A DNA stretch of 64,000 nucleotides, taken from Saccharomycopsis fibuligera x Saccharomycopsis cf. fibuligera. Lineage: Eukaryota > Ascomycota > Saccharomycetes > Ascoideales > Saccharomycopsidaceae. Made by a program: the position numbers and the translations under genes. Below the pieces are notes generated by a model. The model saw nothing but the letters and a program-made list of their open reading frames with translations. It was not told the DNA's origin and ran no database searches. Location: NCBI GenBank assembly GCA_001936135.1, contig CP012819.1, positions 1,831,501 to 1,895,500 on the forward strand, read 5' to 3'. Position 1 is the first letter of the stretch. Each line of letters begins with the position of its first letter. Below are positions 10,369 through 21,954 of this stretch, in pieces.

Positions 10369-12961
10369 TCAAGCAAGATAATTATAAACCCCTTTATCTT
10401 CACTGCTTCTAGCCAAATATTCTCTTTCTAACAATGATTCTATCCGTAACTTGATAAATTGAGGTGATGGACTGAATCGATTACTCAATTGCTTAATAAT
10501 TTCCGCCATTAGCTCATTATGAGCCAAACTTTTTCTAGACTTCATTATCCGTACAATAGCAGCATCAACTTCAAATTTTCGTGCATTCTTGATACTTTCC
10601 ATTGTTTCTTTCCGTTCATCGTCATTCTCAACCTTATTGGCTAATGATACCGTAAGGACTTTGATTCGTGATGAATTAGATTCGAAGTTTTCATTGATTT
10701 GAAATTTATCTCCAAAATTAATATCTTTGGACATTGGCAGTTTTTTTAAAAGCCTGGTTCGCGGCGCCACTGATATGCTTTGCAAGTGTCTAATCAATTC
10801 ATTTTTAGGGATTTTAGTTAATTCTTGAATTTCTTCAAATGTTAACAGATCATGCTTCTCAAAAAGTAGCACAATTATTGCTGCATATGTGGGCATGTTG
10901 ATTTCATACAATTTTTTTTTGTATCTCGTACGTATATCTACTGAGCCAAATGTTGGAGCCCATGTCAAGTTTCGGCCACGATGCTTGGAAAGATAATATT
11001 CTTCAAATTTTGTTTTAATGTTTTTCAATGTGTCCGGGTACTGAACTTCTGCATCTTTAGTTGGCTGAATTGGCCAAAATGTGGTGGTCAAAATATAAGT
11101 TTCAACATTTATTTTCTTTGTAATAGTATTACTGTTCTCGTTGTTTGGTTCAGCAGCTGCTGAAAGCATGTTATTGAAACCGGTGGAAAGCCCATTAGAA
11201 ACTTTCATATCTCTAAACATTCCCTCGAGTTTCGAGGTATATAGAGATCCAAGTTCTTGTCTTAATTTAGAAATCATTAGTCGTTCGATATCCACAGATA
11301 TTGATTTCTGCTGAAGTAATCTTCTGGTCAAATGATTCTTATAATATTTTTCAAACATGTCTTTGTCTTTGATGTATCGGAAAACCACCACTGCTTTATC
11401 AAGAATAACTTCGCATTCTTCTTCACTTTTATTTTTAGATGATTTCTTGATATTGCTATCGATAAACAAGGATAAGTATTCGCTAACTTTGGGGTTCTTG
11501 TTCAAAAACTCAGAAAATGCACTTTCTATACATGTTTGAATGTTGACATCATTTTTAAATGCGGTTACCAAAATAGTATCAAATTTTTCCTTAAATTTCA
11601 AAACACTATCAATCCACTGAATGGCAAATTGAGTATGATTTTCTTTAGAGCTTTTTCTTTTACCCAGCTTATTAGTAGCAGAAGTTTCACTGTAAACTGG
11701 ACTTTGTTCATTGCTTATACTTTGCTTCACTTTTTGCTCTAAAAGCAAACCTTCTTGATAAACAAGATGCTTAAGATAGGACATGATAATGCTATGATTT
11801 TTATCCACTCTTGACACCAAACTATAAAGCAACCCAAGTTGTTCATACTTGTCATTCAATATCCAAAAAGTAAAACCTTGATCTTTGAAATCCATTACTT
11901 TAGGAATGTTATTACTGATCAAAATGCTATCTAGCAATTGTATGAGTTTTGGAAAAGTAACTTTTGGCAAATATATCATTGACATGTTTTCTTCCTCAAT
12001 AATAATTTCATTAACTCTATTAATATATTTCTCGCCATTTTCTAATTTCATCAAGTCATTAGATAGATTACTATAATACAAATATGATCTTTCCATAAAA
12101 AACGGTTCAAAACTCTTTAAGTAAAAATTTTCCTCGTATTCTCCTGCATTATCTTCCCACAACAGTTCATACATCTTGATGACTGACTTGATCAAAAATT
12201 TATCAACAAGTCTACCATTTCTATTATTCGCTATTCCATTCATCAAAATGTTATTCAACACATTACCAATTTCATTTTGATTATATTGTATGACGTAATC
12301 TTTGAATAACGTTATTCCCACATCATAAGTCAGCGGCAAAGACGATTCTTTCACGTAAACTCTATCTAAATACATCAACACATCGCTAATCATTCTCATA
12401 CATAAACAATAATCCTCCCATTCTTTATTAATTTCTGATAACACACTAGCATTGAAACTGATTTCATTGCTGTTGCTGCTATTTGTGCTATTAGTGTTGG
12501 GGCCTGTGGTACCTGGGTTGTTACTGCTGTTGATACTATCAATCAAAGCAGCTCTTTTTTCGAGCAAATGGCCCGTAAGTTGTTTCTTGACATTTTTGTA
12601 CAAATCATCGCCATGTTTGCGTAATACTAAATGATAACATTTTCGATATAATTGTTCAAACGAAAGTTTCGATGCATTTTTGTTAACGATTTCAGAGATG
12701 GCAAATGATAATACGCTCCATGATTTTTCAATGTCACCGGTATCATTCAAGTTCTGATTATATATTAGTTAGTAAAAACATGAAAAGAAGGATATAAAAA
12801 ATCAGCAAAACGCCGAAAAATTATAAAAAAGAGGAATCCACTGCAACAAAGTAATAACAACAATAGCAGATATAGATATACCTCCCATCATGATAGATGG
12901 ATAGCAAAACAGTACATACTCTCTTGGGGGCCCTAATTTTGATTCTTCGATTCAAAGACAT
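10369..12961 (-). CDS. CUL3: Cullin, Cul3-like (two exons)
   Basis: Scaffold of a cullin-RING ubiquitin ligase. Exon 2 (10369-12753) opens without an ATG. I place a 14-codon exon 1 at 12920-12961 (MSLNRRIKIRAPKR) followed by a 166-nt intron, 12754-12919, with GTATGT donor, TACTAAC branch sequence and CAG acceptor. The join preserves frame and gives 808 residues. The exon-1 KIKI..P motif matches the N-terminus of S. cerevisiae Cul3. The cullin repeats fill residues ~30-420, the cullin homology domain ~430-700, and the C-terminal winged helix carries the neddylation segment VRIMKSRKSL with its Lys, ending in the canonical YLA. Low-complexity inserts occur near residues 90-110. Assignment to Cul3 rather than another cullin rests on the N-terminal match. 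Confidence 0.83.
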
Positions 12962-13369
12962 TACTAAGATTGAAACTTGATGGTGTTAATAAATATTGGG
13001 ATTTGAAAGTGATGGCAAAAACGACAATAAGATGCCAGTGCACTAATAATAAGCGAAAACCTGGAGCACGTACGAAGATGGGATGGGATGGATCAAGTAT
13101 TTTCACTTTTTTAGTTTTCTTTATTTTACTTTTTTTGTCTTTCTGTTCTGTAATGCTACAGTCACATGAATTGTATGTATGTTGAGGTACCTGTTCATGA
13201 TGAGTGAGTCTTGATACATGAAAGCGCATACCGTGCGTTCTAGTCTACTATTTCAAACTAATGTGTTAGAAGACTTACAAGACTTGCAAAAGGCATTAAA
13301 TAAATAAATACATAAAAAATAAGATTGAAAACATTCTAACAATAACACATTAAATTAGCACTGCAAAGC
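12962..13369. other. CUL3 promoter / EAF3 3' region
   Basis: A 408-bp gap between two genes on the same strand. It must hold the EAF3 3' UTR and the CUL3 promoter. No distinct motif was recognised. Confidence 0.45.
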
Positions 13370-14458
13370 TTAAGTTCTCGATAGAGAATCATAAGCAGGC
13401 GACGTATTTTCGTACTGCTTTATAAAAAACATGTCCTTATTAATATCCAAAAACCTGATAAACTCTTCCAAGTGAGTTTTTAAAATCCCTATACTTTGTT
13501 GATCCATACTAGTTTGAGCAATCAAACCAGGCAAACTAACAAACAACCTTAGAAGATGTTCAGCACCGTAAATTTCACTTGGAGCTTTATCTTGATATTT
13601 TTCATTATGGATGATATCTTTGTATTGCTGTCTTTCGTACCTATACAATAATATGTGACCTAAAGCACTATCGAAATACACTTTTAGTCCACTAAGCACT
13701 TCTTCCAATATATCGTGTTCTATGGTGCTCAATTTCTTTTTAACACTTGTTTTATAATGCACTCTGAATTTCTCTAGTATATCAGCTACCGTTAGCTCTC
13801 TGGGCAATGGAACTAGTTGGTGATTTTTCGTAATGTACTCCCAATCATTGACAAGCAAAGTTTTCAACGAACTAGAAATAGTAAAATGGACTTCTGGTTT
13901 CTTGAAAAAATCCTCTGATTTTTCTATTTCTTCATGTCCTCTTTTTCTTCTTCCTTGAACTTTTATATGTTCTGCGTCACTATCGTGGTAGTCATCTTTA
14001 TAGCTGTTATTTTTTGAGGAAGCGGCATTGGCACTATTACTGTGGTTACCATGATTATTGGCATTCGCATTATTACTTGATGAACTCTTTGTTGTGGTAG
14101 CATTAGAAATGGAAGTACTATTAGTGCCACCGCTACCGGCGGGCTGAGCACTAGTATCCTTCAATGAATTGAGCACAGAATCTTTTAAATGTTTCTGCTT
14201 TTGAATGTTCTCTTGATTTAGCTCTAAAATTCTCTCTTTGCCTACCCATTCGTCCCAACTTGCTTTCCAACCTTTGTAATGAATGAAATAAGCAGGGTGG
14301 GTCTGAAGTAGTGAAGGAATGATTGTATTGCCCATTGGTTTTTCCCCATCTTTGTCGCTGACTTTTTTGGTCTTTGGATCATAGCATTTAAGAATTTTAG
14401 CTTCATAGAGAAGCGGCCCATGGTACGCTAAGCATTTGACTCCGGGAGCGAAAGACAT
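13370..14458 (-). CDS. EAF3: Eaf3, MRG15-type chromodomain protein
   Basis: A 362-residue chromatin reader shared by the NuA4 acetyltransferase and Rpd3S deacetylase complexes, where it binds methylated H3K36. The N-terminal chromo barrel covers residues ~1-85 (VKCLAYHGPLLYEAKILKCYD...YFIHYKGWKASWDEWVGKERIL) and includes the aromatic residues expected of the methyl-lysine cage. A Ser/Asn-rich linker (~100-160) leads to the MRG domain, which runs to the C-terminus (LPRELTVADILEKF, then the GAEHLLRLFVSLPGLIAQT segment). Length is close to S. cerevisiae Eaf3 (401). The ATG at 14456-14458 is immediately before the chromo domain. Confidence 0.93.
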   Translation of the reverse strand: MSFAPGVKCLAYHGPLLYEAKILKCYDPKTKKVSDKDGEKPMGNTIIPSLLQTHPAYFIHYKGWKASWDEWVGKERILELNQENIQKQKHLKDSVLNSLKDTSAQPAGSGGTNSTSISNATTTKSSSSNNANANNHGNHSNSANAASSKNNSYKDDYHDSDAEHIKVQGRRKRGHEEIEKSEDFFKKPEVHFTISSSLKTLLVNDWEYITKNHQLVPLPRELTVADILEKFRVHYKTSVKKKLSTIEHDILEEVLSGLKVYFDSALGHILLYRYERQQYKDIIHNEKYQDKAPSEIYGAEHLLRLFVSLPGLIAQTSMDQQSIGILKTHLEEFIRFLDINKDMFFIKQYENTSPAYDSLSRT

Positions 14459-15247
14459 ATTGGCAGTTGTATATTGAACAGTGGAGCTTTTCAGATGAAA
14501 AGTCGCGCTTCGATTATCGGACTATTAAGAAAAGCAGGTTAGCTAAAAGTAGAATAAAAAAATAATCTTCGTAGGTAAGCCTTTTTAACACCTCAAGGCT
14601 AATGCTTTGTTGTTGAAAGGAAACACCTAGGAAATTATTGGTTTATAAATAAGGAATTACTCTATTAAGCCGCTAGAGCATCACAACGACAGTGATCTTG
14701 ATATTGACCGAATATCAATATTGGCGTTTTTTGTTTTTCTTTTGTTTCCTACATCGCGTCAACAGTACATCTTCCAGGATTACCCGCTGTTATTACCAAC
14801 ATGAATGGCTATTTGATACTGTTACCATCATGACATAATATTGTGGCAGTAGAGCGTTTAAGCATTTTCTCAACTGCTATCAAAGAATAGAGGAGATGCA
14901 CAGAATCACAAGACTCAAAGTTTTGCGACTTTTGCTGTGAGTGCCAACTTACATAATTCGATGTGATATAGAGTTTCGTTGTTCGGAAACGATATAAGGA
15001 GTCAAAGTGTATCTTTTTTTTTCATTTTGGGCTTTTTAGCGGTGTTAAACTGTTAGTATCAAACCCGAAACGCTTAGAGTTATGATCTTCTATTCACCAA
15101 ATTCCAATAATATACATTATTATATTTAAGCCATAAGTACGTGCAGCCTGATACGATCCAATGTGAATTTTCTCGAAGAAAACTATGCTGCTTGGATAAA
15201 AATCACTAGTATATCCAACCCTTTATATACGTTAATTTTGAAATGTA

Positions 15248-15285
15248 TCACTACTCACTACTCACTACTCACTACTTACTCTGAA
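15248..15285. repeat. Short tandem array of CACTACT units
   Basis: Four to five head-to-tail seven-base units in an intergenic region, with slight divergence in the last unit. Confidence 0.85.
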
Positions 15286-15374
15286 GCTATGTTAGTTGTA
15301 AAAAACCAAGAATGAAGACTGGAACCAGCAATTGCAGTCCCATTCTTCAAAAATTAAGACCGGTTAAATAGTGA

Positions 15375-15377
<3 letters not shown>

Positions 15378-15416
<39 letters not shown>
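15378..15416. repeat. T39 tract
   Basis: Thirty-nine consecutive T, the longest homopolymer in the window, in the EAF3-EFB1 gap. Confidence 0.95.
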
Positions 15417-15417
<1 letters not shown>

Positions 15418-16795
15418 TTATTTATACAGCTTAGTGATTCCTCCTTTTATTCATGACCTTAGAGGCCAAATATCAAAGTGGTGATCAAGTAACCACAATC
15501 ATCATGAAAAGCCTAATAATATCAAGTATCAATTATACTATTTCAATGCTTACGTTGTTGACATATAGTCATTAAGGGAAATTACAAGTCCTGCAAAAAA
15601 AAAAAAAAATTGCTCAGTGCGATCCTCGACAGACTAATACGAACGCAAACAGCTTTCCAAATGATCTTATATATATGTTGCTTCGAGTAATCTGAGCCAT
15701 CAGAGACCGGAATGTTAACTTACGATAAAGCACAAAAACTACAAAGAGCATTTTTGTTTTAAGCTTAATTCTAGAAGGCTGACAAAAACTGTTTGTGCTA
15801 GAAAAATTAGCATTACAGCCATGAGAAGCACGTAAGCTGCAACAGTCACAAGCTCTCATTATTTGCGCGGTTAAATGCTAAGGAAGAAGCAGTGCGGTTA
15901 CCGAGCCATACGGTATGCATAAAGAAACTCTTGTTGAGTTATAATCAGTCATCACAACTTGTAGAAGATGACAGAAGTTATGACAAGCACCAAGATAGGC
16001 TTTAAATTGATTGTAATAATGAATCTACTTTTTTTTTAGTGATTAGAGTGAAGCAATTGATGTAATTGGCGGTGCTGCAATTGCTAACTGAAATCTAAGA
16101 AAGTTTTCCGAGAACTAAGGCCAAAGGAATTGCGATTATTGATTGAGTTGAGAAGTTGTATAATTATCCTATACTGCTGTAGCAATCCTTTTGGCATTTT
16201 CTCTGGTATAATTATAAATTGTTTCAAACACACCGACCAAAATGGTTGACTATCATCTTGTTTCTCAATGTTCACTAGCTGGTATGTGTGACAGGTGCCA
16301 ACTTATTTTAATCGAGTCAACTGGATCAATACCATGTCGATGGTGAGTCGAATAGTTGGTTCACGGCGGTTGAGCTTGAGGGAAGTGTCTTTCCAGCAGT
16401 ATTACTATAGTCCTTCAGTCCATCAATGAAATGTTTCAGACAATCCGCCTCGTCGCTATAACAAGATTGTTGATGTTTTAGTAATAATCTTTGCAATAGC
16501 CAACAGAAACCTCCAAATACTTTCATAGTATTTGCAACGCATACTACGTTGCCAAGTACGATCAATGTTTTTGTTTTTTGACAGAAAATAACATGCTGGT
16601 TGTCAAGGGCGGCACTTTCGTTACCATTATTCTATTAACTGATTGGCTGGCAGCCTATCGCGCGTCCTTTCATTCCATTTTCATTCTCGCTGATTGCAGT
16701 TAACCAATTGGTAAAAGCAGTCAAAAAACCAACAAAAAAATGAAGCACCACTAACATGGTATGTGGAACTTTAGCGTATATATTACCCTCTCTTG

Positions 16796-16801
16796 CACGT
16801 G
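16796..16801. promoter_or_regulatory. CACGTG box upstream of EFB1
   Basis: A palindromic CACGTG lies about 180 bp before the EFB1 ATG. In Candida species Cbf1 binds this core at many ribosomal-protein and translation genes, so a role in EFB1 expression is plausible but inferred. Confidence 0.35.
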
Positions 16802-16978
16802 TACATAGTTGATTGCACTCAAAATTTTTCTTCCAAAAAAAAAAAATATTCAAAAGAGAAAAAATTTTTCGTCTTTCTTTTTTCTCCTCTTCTTCTTCTC
16901 TCTTTCTTTTCTCTTCTTTTTTTGGTCAGGTTTATAATCTCCTTTTCTATACATATACAAAAAATAGTCCTCCTCACA

Positions 16979-18010
16979 ATGTCTAGCATCGCTGATCTCG
17001 AAAAAAAATTGGCTGCCACCAGCTACGTTGAAGGGTATGTTTGAATCGCTTTTTGACTATCAAAGCCTCCAATTGGCGGCTGTTGATCTAGTTGTCAATT
17101 CTATTTGCACTACGCTTGCAGTTGCTAAAACCTATCAGCTGGCTTTGCTTGTCCACATTGGTTCTGAATTGATAATCTACATTGCAAGCATCATGATTGT
17201 ATTGTTATTTTGTCTTTCACCCTTGAGGGCAACAAACTGCAGTAGATACTTATGATTTGAAAGTCTAAAAAGTATTGTTTGTTTTTAATGATGATTAATA
17301 TTGGTCCGTGTTTACTAGGTGGAAGTAAGACCCCATCCTATGAGTATCAACTCCAATCAAGATTTTCACTTTCCCTGATATAAAACAAACAATACCTTAT
17401 AGTATCTAAACCAGTATTGCAAGTGGCTCTGACTTAACCATTTAATGAATTAAATTCTAACATTCATTGTAGTAATGCTCCAACTCAAGCTGACGCTGCT
17501 GCTTTCAAAACTATTCAAAAAGAATACCCAAGCTTTGTCAGATGGTTAGCTCACATTCACACCTACGTTGACTCTTTTGAATCTTTGCCAGCTGCTAAGG
17601 CTGCTCCAGCTGCTGAAGAAGATGACGATGATGTCGACCTTTTCGGTTCTGACGACGACGAAGTCGATGAAGAAGCTGAAAAAGTGAAGGCTCAAAGAAT
17701 TGCTGAATACAACAAGAAGAAGGCCGCTAAGCCAAAGCCAGCTGCTAAATCTATTGTCACTTTGGATGTCAAGCCATGGGATGATGAAACCAATTTGGAT
17801 GAATTGTTGGCTAATGTCAAGAGCATCGAAATGGACGGTTTGGTCTGGGGTGCTTCTACCTGGGTTCCAGTTGGTTTCGGTATCAAGAAATTGCAAATTA
17901 ACTTGGTTGTCGAAGACGACAAAGTCTCTTTGGATGAATTGCAAGCTAAAATTGAAGAAGATGAAGACCACGTCCAATCTACTGATGTTGCTGCTATGCA
18001 AAAATTATAA
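16979..18010 (+). CDS. EFB1: Translation elongation factor eEF1B alpha (eEF1Bbeta of yeast), spliced
   Basis: Guanine-nucleotide exchange factor for eEF1A. Exon 1 is 16979-17034 ([19 protein letters not shown], last codon split) and exon 2 is 17473-18010. The 438-nt intron begins GTATGT and ends TGTAG. The spliced protein has 197 residues. It has an N-terminal GST-C-like region, an acidic linker ([20 protein letters not shown]) and the C-terminal exchange domain ([29 protein letters not shown]...[26 protein letters not shown]). The end AAMQKL matches the catalytic tail of the yeast protein. Codon use is strongly biased and leucine is never CTG. The intron hosts a box C/D snoRNA, as in S. cerevisiae. 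Confidence 0.97.
17272..17395 (+). ncRNA. snR18: Box C/D snoRNA U18/snR18, in EFB1 intron
   Basis: Inside the EFB1 intron, box C ATGATGA (17288-17294) and box D CTGA (17375-17378) are enclosed by a perfect 14-bp terminal stem: GTATTGTTTGTTTT at 17272-17285 pairs with 17382-17395. Seven bases after box C is TTGGTCCGTGTTT (17301-17313), which I recognise as the conserved antisense element of vertebrate U18. It is complementary to the AAACACGGACCAA stretch of large-subunit rRNA. In S. cerevisiae snR18 also sits in the EFB1 intron and guides two 2'-O-methylations in 25S rRNA. The mature RNA probably runs from about 17284 to 17383. Confidence 0.93.
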
Positions 18011-18802
18011 GTTTGCTTTCACTTCTTGTCGATGTCTCTTACGTGCTTTATTTTTTATGTTCTACAATTTTGTAATGTTATTCCTGTTATGCTAATGCAA
18101 TCTTTTTAAATGCTTAATTGTAATATTTCTTATCTGTAAGCTTTCTATTATTGAAAAAGCTATGAATTCAAATTCCTCACTAAAAACAAATTGGTTGTCT
18201 GGAAAAATTTAGGTTTGAAATTTAATTTCGGATAGACATAAATTAAGTTGTTCTTGCATCTTTAAATCAAAAAGTTGCATCGGATAATCTCTGGATTAAT
18301 TGACCCATAGATAGACCCGCAGTATTTCATAGAAGTTTAACGTAAGTTTGTAACATAAGCATACAAACTCATCATCTGTTTTCTCTTCATTATGTCGCTT
18401 CTTAAAGAAGCATGTTTAATTACCGTTTCAGGAAGTATTGTTTACTGATTTATTAAGATACTCCCTGGAATTGACTATTTAACCAGAATTGATCGCTTTT
18501 TCTTTAGTTAGTTGTACTTGATTATACATTTCTGCACGATCCACCCATAAACCACACTATAAACTTAAAAATTTATCGTAAGCCAGATCATTCGTTATAC
18601 GTGATCCTAGTTGAGTTGTATCTTTCTCAGTTTTTGTGCTTCAACTTCACGACGCATAACAAATGCAAACCTTTTCATATTGCATTTTCTAGTAGCTAGC
18701 ATGAACCCTTCAATTACAGAACTAATCAAATAAGGCTTTCTGTTAGTAATGTGTTTCCCATTAGGTTCTAGTCAATAAATAATTAAAGTTAATAAAGCAC
18801 AC
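18011..18802. other. Convergent intergenic region
   Basis: Between the 3' ends of EFB1 and EST2. AT-rich, no frame of interest, no RNA gene recognised. Confidence 0.5.
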
Positions 18803-21721
18803 TCACGTTCGGCTCAATCGATCAACTTGGGCACTAGATACCTTTTTGTCATTTCCATTCCCATTCACTTTCCGCAATCTTGTATCAGTCGTCTTGCAAA
18901 TTTCCTCAAGCGTCCATTTCACAATTTCCAGCGCCATATTCAGCATAAAACCTCCATCGCTATATTTTATACTACCGCTACTTATACGCACACTACCTTT
19001 GGTCATTTTTGTCAAAGACTGTATCACAAATTGAATTGTATTCTCAACGCTTGCAACGATGTTCAACCTTACCGTTAATGTAGAATTTCGTTCCAAGCTT
19101 AACAACAAATTACTTAACCTAGATTCATATTGCCACACTGCATGAGTAAGAAGTTTTTTCAACGAGGTGAAACGTAGAGGTTTCAAGAAAGGTTGTTCTT
19201 TGATAATATTCCATGAAACCCAATTGATAATCAAACCACAAAAAGTCAATGTGTTGGCTTTGAACTGGGCAATTTTGGACAATTTCGGACTGCAGTTCAG
19301 ATCAATTTTATGGTGACAGGGCTTTTTGCCAAAAAAGTGGTTATAATGAGTCACATTAGAATCAGTTTTGTCCTCGTTGACGAAAATTTCATGTTGTGCA
19401 AACTTCGTAGCTAATAAATCATATGTTTTAATGACTGCGTGCTTGCTAGTTGACAAAATCAAAAAATCGTCCGCATATCGTATCACTTTTGTATGCGTAG
19501 TATCATCTGTTGCTGTATCATTACCACCTAATTTGGTGAAATCAAGCTCGCCCATCAACAGATCAAATATCAAATCGCAAAATGCAGCTGATAAATGAAA
19601 TCCTTGAAAAACTCCTCTTTTGCGGCAAAATAGTTTTGAATTATCATGTATAGCGGCAGCGGCAATATCATTGGTATGAGAATTTCCTTCTACCTGTACC
19701 GCAGTGTTGAATAATTGTGCTTTCACAACAGATAATATCTGCAGTTTTGAGAATAACTGATGAGTTGCTTTGTCAATTTGAGGCTTGCGAAAGTTTACCC
19801 TATTATGTTTTGATGTAGCAGCATAAATAGTATTGACCGTATTTGAATAAAGTCCAGCAATCAAGTTTTGAGAGTTTGAAGAGCCACAAGCAATAAACTT
19901 GCCTCTTTTGGTAGCAAAATCATACAAAAACATTGCATCATCAGCAATGTTAGAATCAACAATATTAAGGATCTTGTATATTGGAAGCAGATCATAACAT
20001 GCTTTGATATCAAATTTTTTGAAGTAAATAATCTCATTTTTTGGTTTGACTTTCATTTTAAACTCTTGCAAATTGTACACTATGTCATTCCTTGAAGTTA
20101 TACAAACAATCATATTTTCATTATTGTTATCTCTCTTCTCGATCCTAGCTTTGGCACAACGCCTTTTGAGTAAATGCATCCTAAGTTCCTTCAACGCAGA
20201 TTTCACTGGTTGAATTTGTCTTTTTAATTCAAAAAAGTAACTGCTACGCGCTGCTGCAGTTTTTCCTTTATCTGGAAAACAAATCACTCTAAAATCATTG
20301 CCGTTTTTTGGGAAAACCCGAATATTTCCAATAATGATATCCGTACCATGGCCTATCCTCATATTATTGCCTCGCTTTTGTAAATATTTACTAAAATATT
20401 TGCTCAAGAATTGTCCCTGTAATTGTTGCCAAGTTCGATGATGGAAATAATAATGTTTGTGCGGAATATTTGTCATATGGGTAACATGAAAGAAACAAGA
20501 CACTAGCCCATTGATAAAATAGTTGAATAACCAGCTGATAAATAACGTAAATAATTTTTTCCTGGCTTCGAAAGCCTGCTTGTTGATGCTTTCCCTTTTG
20601 CTCTGATGCGTATCTTTTGCTTTGCTTAGCCATGGCACATCTTTAATTTTGATTCCTTTGATAGCATCAGAAATACTAACTGATGCTCGTTGTGGCATGA
20701 AAATGAAAGTCGCGACACATGAATACACAATTTTACGATTATGACTTAATCCAAATATTTCATCAGGAAACAAGGTTGACAAAATATGTGTGATAAATTT
20801 GATTACTTGCTTCTCTGACACGCTCAAGTCAGTAATATTGGCAATTGTGGAAATATCTAAAAATTGAGGGCATACTTTATCAAGAATTGAACCATAATAA
20901 CATTGGTTGTTGTGCTTGTAAATCACTTGTTGAAAGAGTTTATATATTTTGGAATATTTTTTTTTTAAGTTTTTCTTTTTGGAATAGTTATCACCATTGT
21001 TGCTCAATTTGAAAACATGGGAAACTAGTGCAGCAGGATCAGCTGGTAATAAACGTTTGATCTTGAAAAGGGGGCTCTTTATATGACGATAAAACATTTT
21101 TGACTTTCGAAGAACTACTGTAATATCATTACTATATTTAGCAGTATTATAGTATTTTGAACCCTTCCTATCTATTTTAGTGGTATTGCCAAAGAGCTGA
21201 ATAGTTTGATGAATGGAATTTAGGCTATTAGGATTAGCGGAATCCAGTATACCAGCAGCATTCAAGTAGCCATTATAATTGAAAAAAAGCTCGCTTAATA
21301 GTTCTGCCCCAATTCTAGAATAAAGTATTTTCCAAGCTAGTGATTTCAAACTCAAGTATTGAATACTTGAGCGTTCTCCAATGGATTCCAAAGTCCCCAA
21401 ATAATCACCATAGTGTTTAACCACACTAAAACCATAAGTAAGCACATTATGATTTTTTGTAATCAGTCTACCACTGCCGTTTGTGTTGCTGTTCTCTTGT
21501 TTACTTAAAAGAAACTTGATGCAATTATTGAGAAAGCTATGGTATGATTCTGAATAGATAAATAATAACTGTGGTGCTTTGATTAAATTCGTCGCGGATG
21601 TTTTAGGAGACACTTGCACATTGTTTAAAATATCATGGTATACTTGAGGATCATTGTAGTAGATAAGGTTCTCTTGCTTTTCTGGGGAAAGTTTAGAATT
21701 AAGCCACTTTAGAAGCTTCAT
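18803..21721 (-). CDS. EST2: Telomerase reverse transcriptase
   Basis: Catalytic subunit of telomerase. The telomerase-specific region (T motif area, around W-QQLQGQFLSKYFSKYL and RIGHGTDI) precedes the reverse-transcriptase motifs. Motif 1/2 has NGNDFRVICFPDKGK, motif A is FDIKACYD near residue 570 with its catalytic Asp, motif B' is RGVFQGFHLS, and motif C is VIRYADDFLI near residue 750 with both Asp residues. Motif D/E follow (ATKFAQHEIFVNEDKT and FCGLIINWVS). From the ATG at 21719-21721 the protein is 972 residues. The frame is open a further 15 codons upstream but then starts with TTG after a stop, so a short 5' exon cannot be excluded. It diverges from TAD3 across ~230 bp. Confidence 0.93.
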   Translation of the reverse strand: MKLLKWLNSKLSPEKQENLIYYNDPQVYHDILNNVQVSPKTSATNLIKAPQLLFIYSESYHSFLNNCIKFLLSKQENSNTNGSGRLITKNHNVLTYGFSVVKHYGDYLGTLESIGERSSIQYLSLKSLAWKILYSRIGAELLSELFFNYNGYLNAAGILDSANPNSLNSIHQTIQLFGNTTKIDRKGSKYYNTAKYSNDITVVLRKSKMFYRHIKSPLFKIKRLLPADPAALVSHVFKLSNNGDNYSKKKNLKKKYSKIYKLFQQVIYKHNNQCYYGSILDKVCPQFLDISTIANITDLSVSEKQVIKFITHILSTLFPDEIFGLSHNRKIVYSCVATFIFMPQRASVSISDAIKGIKIKDVPWLSKAKDTHQSKRESINKQAFEARKKLFTLFISWLFNYFINGLVSCFFHVTHMTNIPHKHYYFHHRTWQQLQGQFLSKYFSKYLQKRGNNMRIGHGTDIIIGNIRVFPKNGNDFRVICFPDKGKTAAARSSYFFELKRQIQPVKSALKELRMHLLKRRCAKARIEKRDNNNENMIVCITSRNDIVYNLQEFKMKVKPKNEIIYFKKFDIKACYDLLPIYKILNIVDSNIADDAMFLYDFATKRGKFIACGSSNSQNLIAGLYSNTVNTIYAATSKHNRVNFRKPQIDKATHQLFSKLQILSVVKAQLFNTAVQVEGNSHTNDIAAAAIHDNSKLFCRKRGVFQGFHLSAAFCDLIFDLLMGELDFTKLGGNDTATDDTTHTKVIRYADDFLILSTSKHAVIKTYDLLATKFAQHEIFVNEDKTDSNVTHYNHFFGKKPCHHKIDLNCSPKLSKIAQFKANTLTFCGLIINWVSWNIIKEQPFLKPLRFTSLKKLLTHAVWQYESRLSNLLLSLERNSTLTVRLNIVASVENTIQFVIQSLTKMTKGSVRISSGSIKYSDGGFMLNMALEIVKWTLEEICKTTDTRLRKVNGNGNDKKVSSAQVDRLSRT

Positions 21722-21954
21722 TGCCGTTGCTAAAAGATGCTTTATGTGTTTTGTATAATACTCCAAGGCCCCTCAATACTCATCATCGCCTAGTCGTATT
21801 TGTTTATTAATTTCCCTTTGCACACGTTGTACCACAGCGATGGTTCTTTAAGATTTTGGAAAATTAGAAATTTTTATATTTCAACCTCAAAAACACACCA
21901 ATGAGACATCGGTTATCACCAACTTAAAAGTTACTCGTTACACAAATATTTATA

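Larger units (their letters stand above)
14459..16978. other. 2.5-kb divergent intergenic region
   Basis: This lies between the divergent starts of EAF3 and EFB1. It contains a 39-base T run at 15378-15416, a short tandem array of CACTACT units at 15248-15285, and several short minus-strand frames (15614-15859, 16084-16275, 16326-16565) with no family resemblance. The EFB1 promoter occupies the right end, with a CACGTG box at 16796-16801 and a long pyrimidine-rich leader at 16868-16925. Confidence 0.45.

Noticed and set aside
13196-13300. Second box C/D snoRNA after ATGATGA at ~13198
   Set aside because: No box D at a suitable distance and no terminal stem.
18803-21721. Retrotransposon reverse transcriptase
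   Set aside because: The RT has the telomerase-specific N-terminal region and no integrase, protease or flanking repeats; it is EST2.
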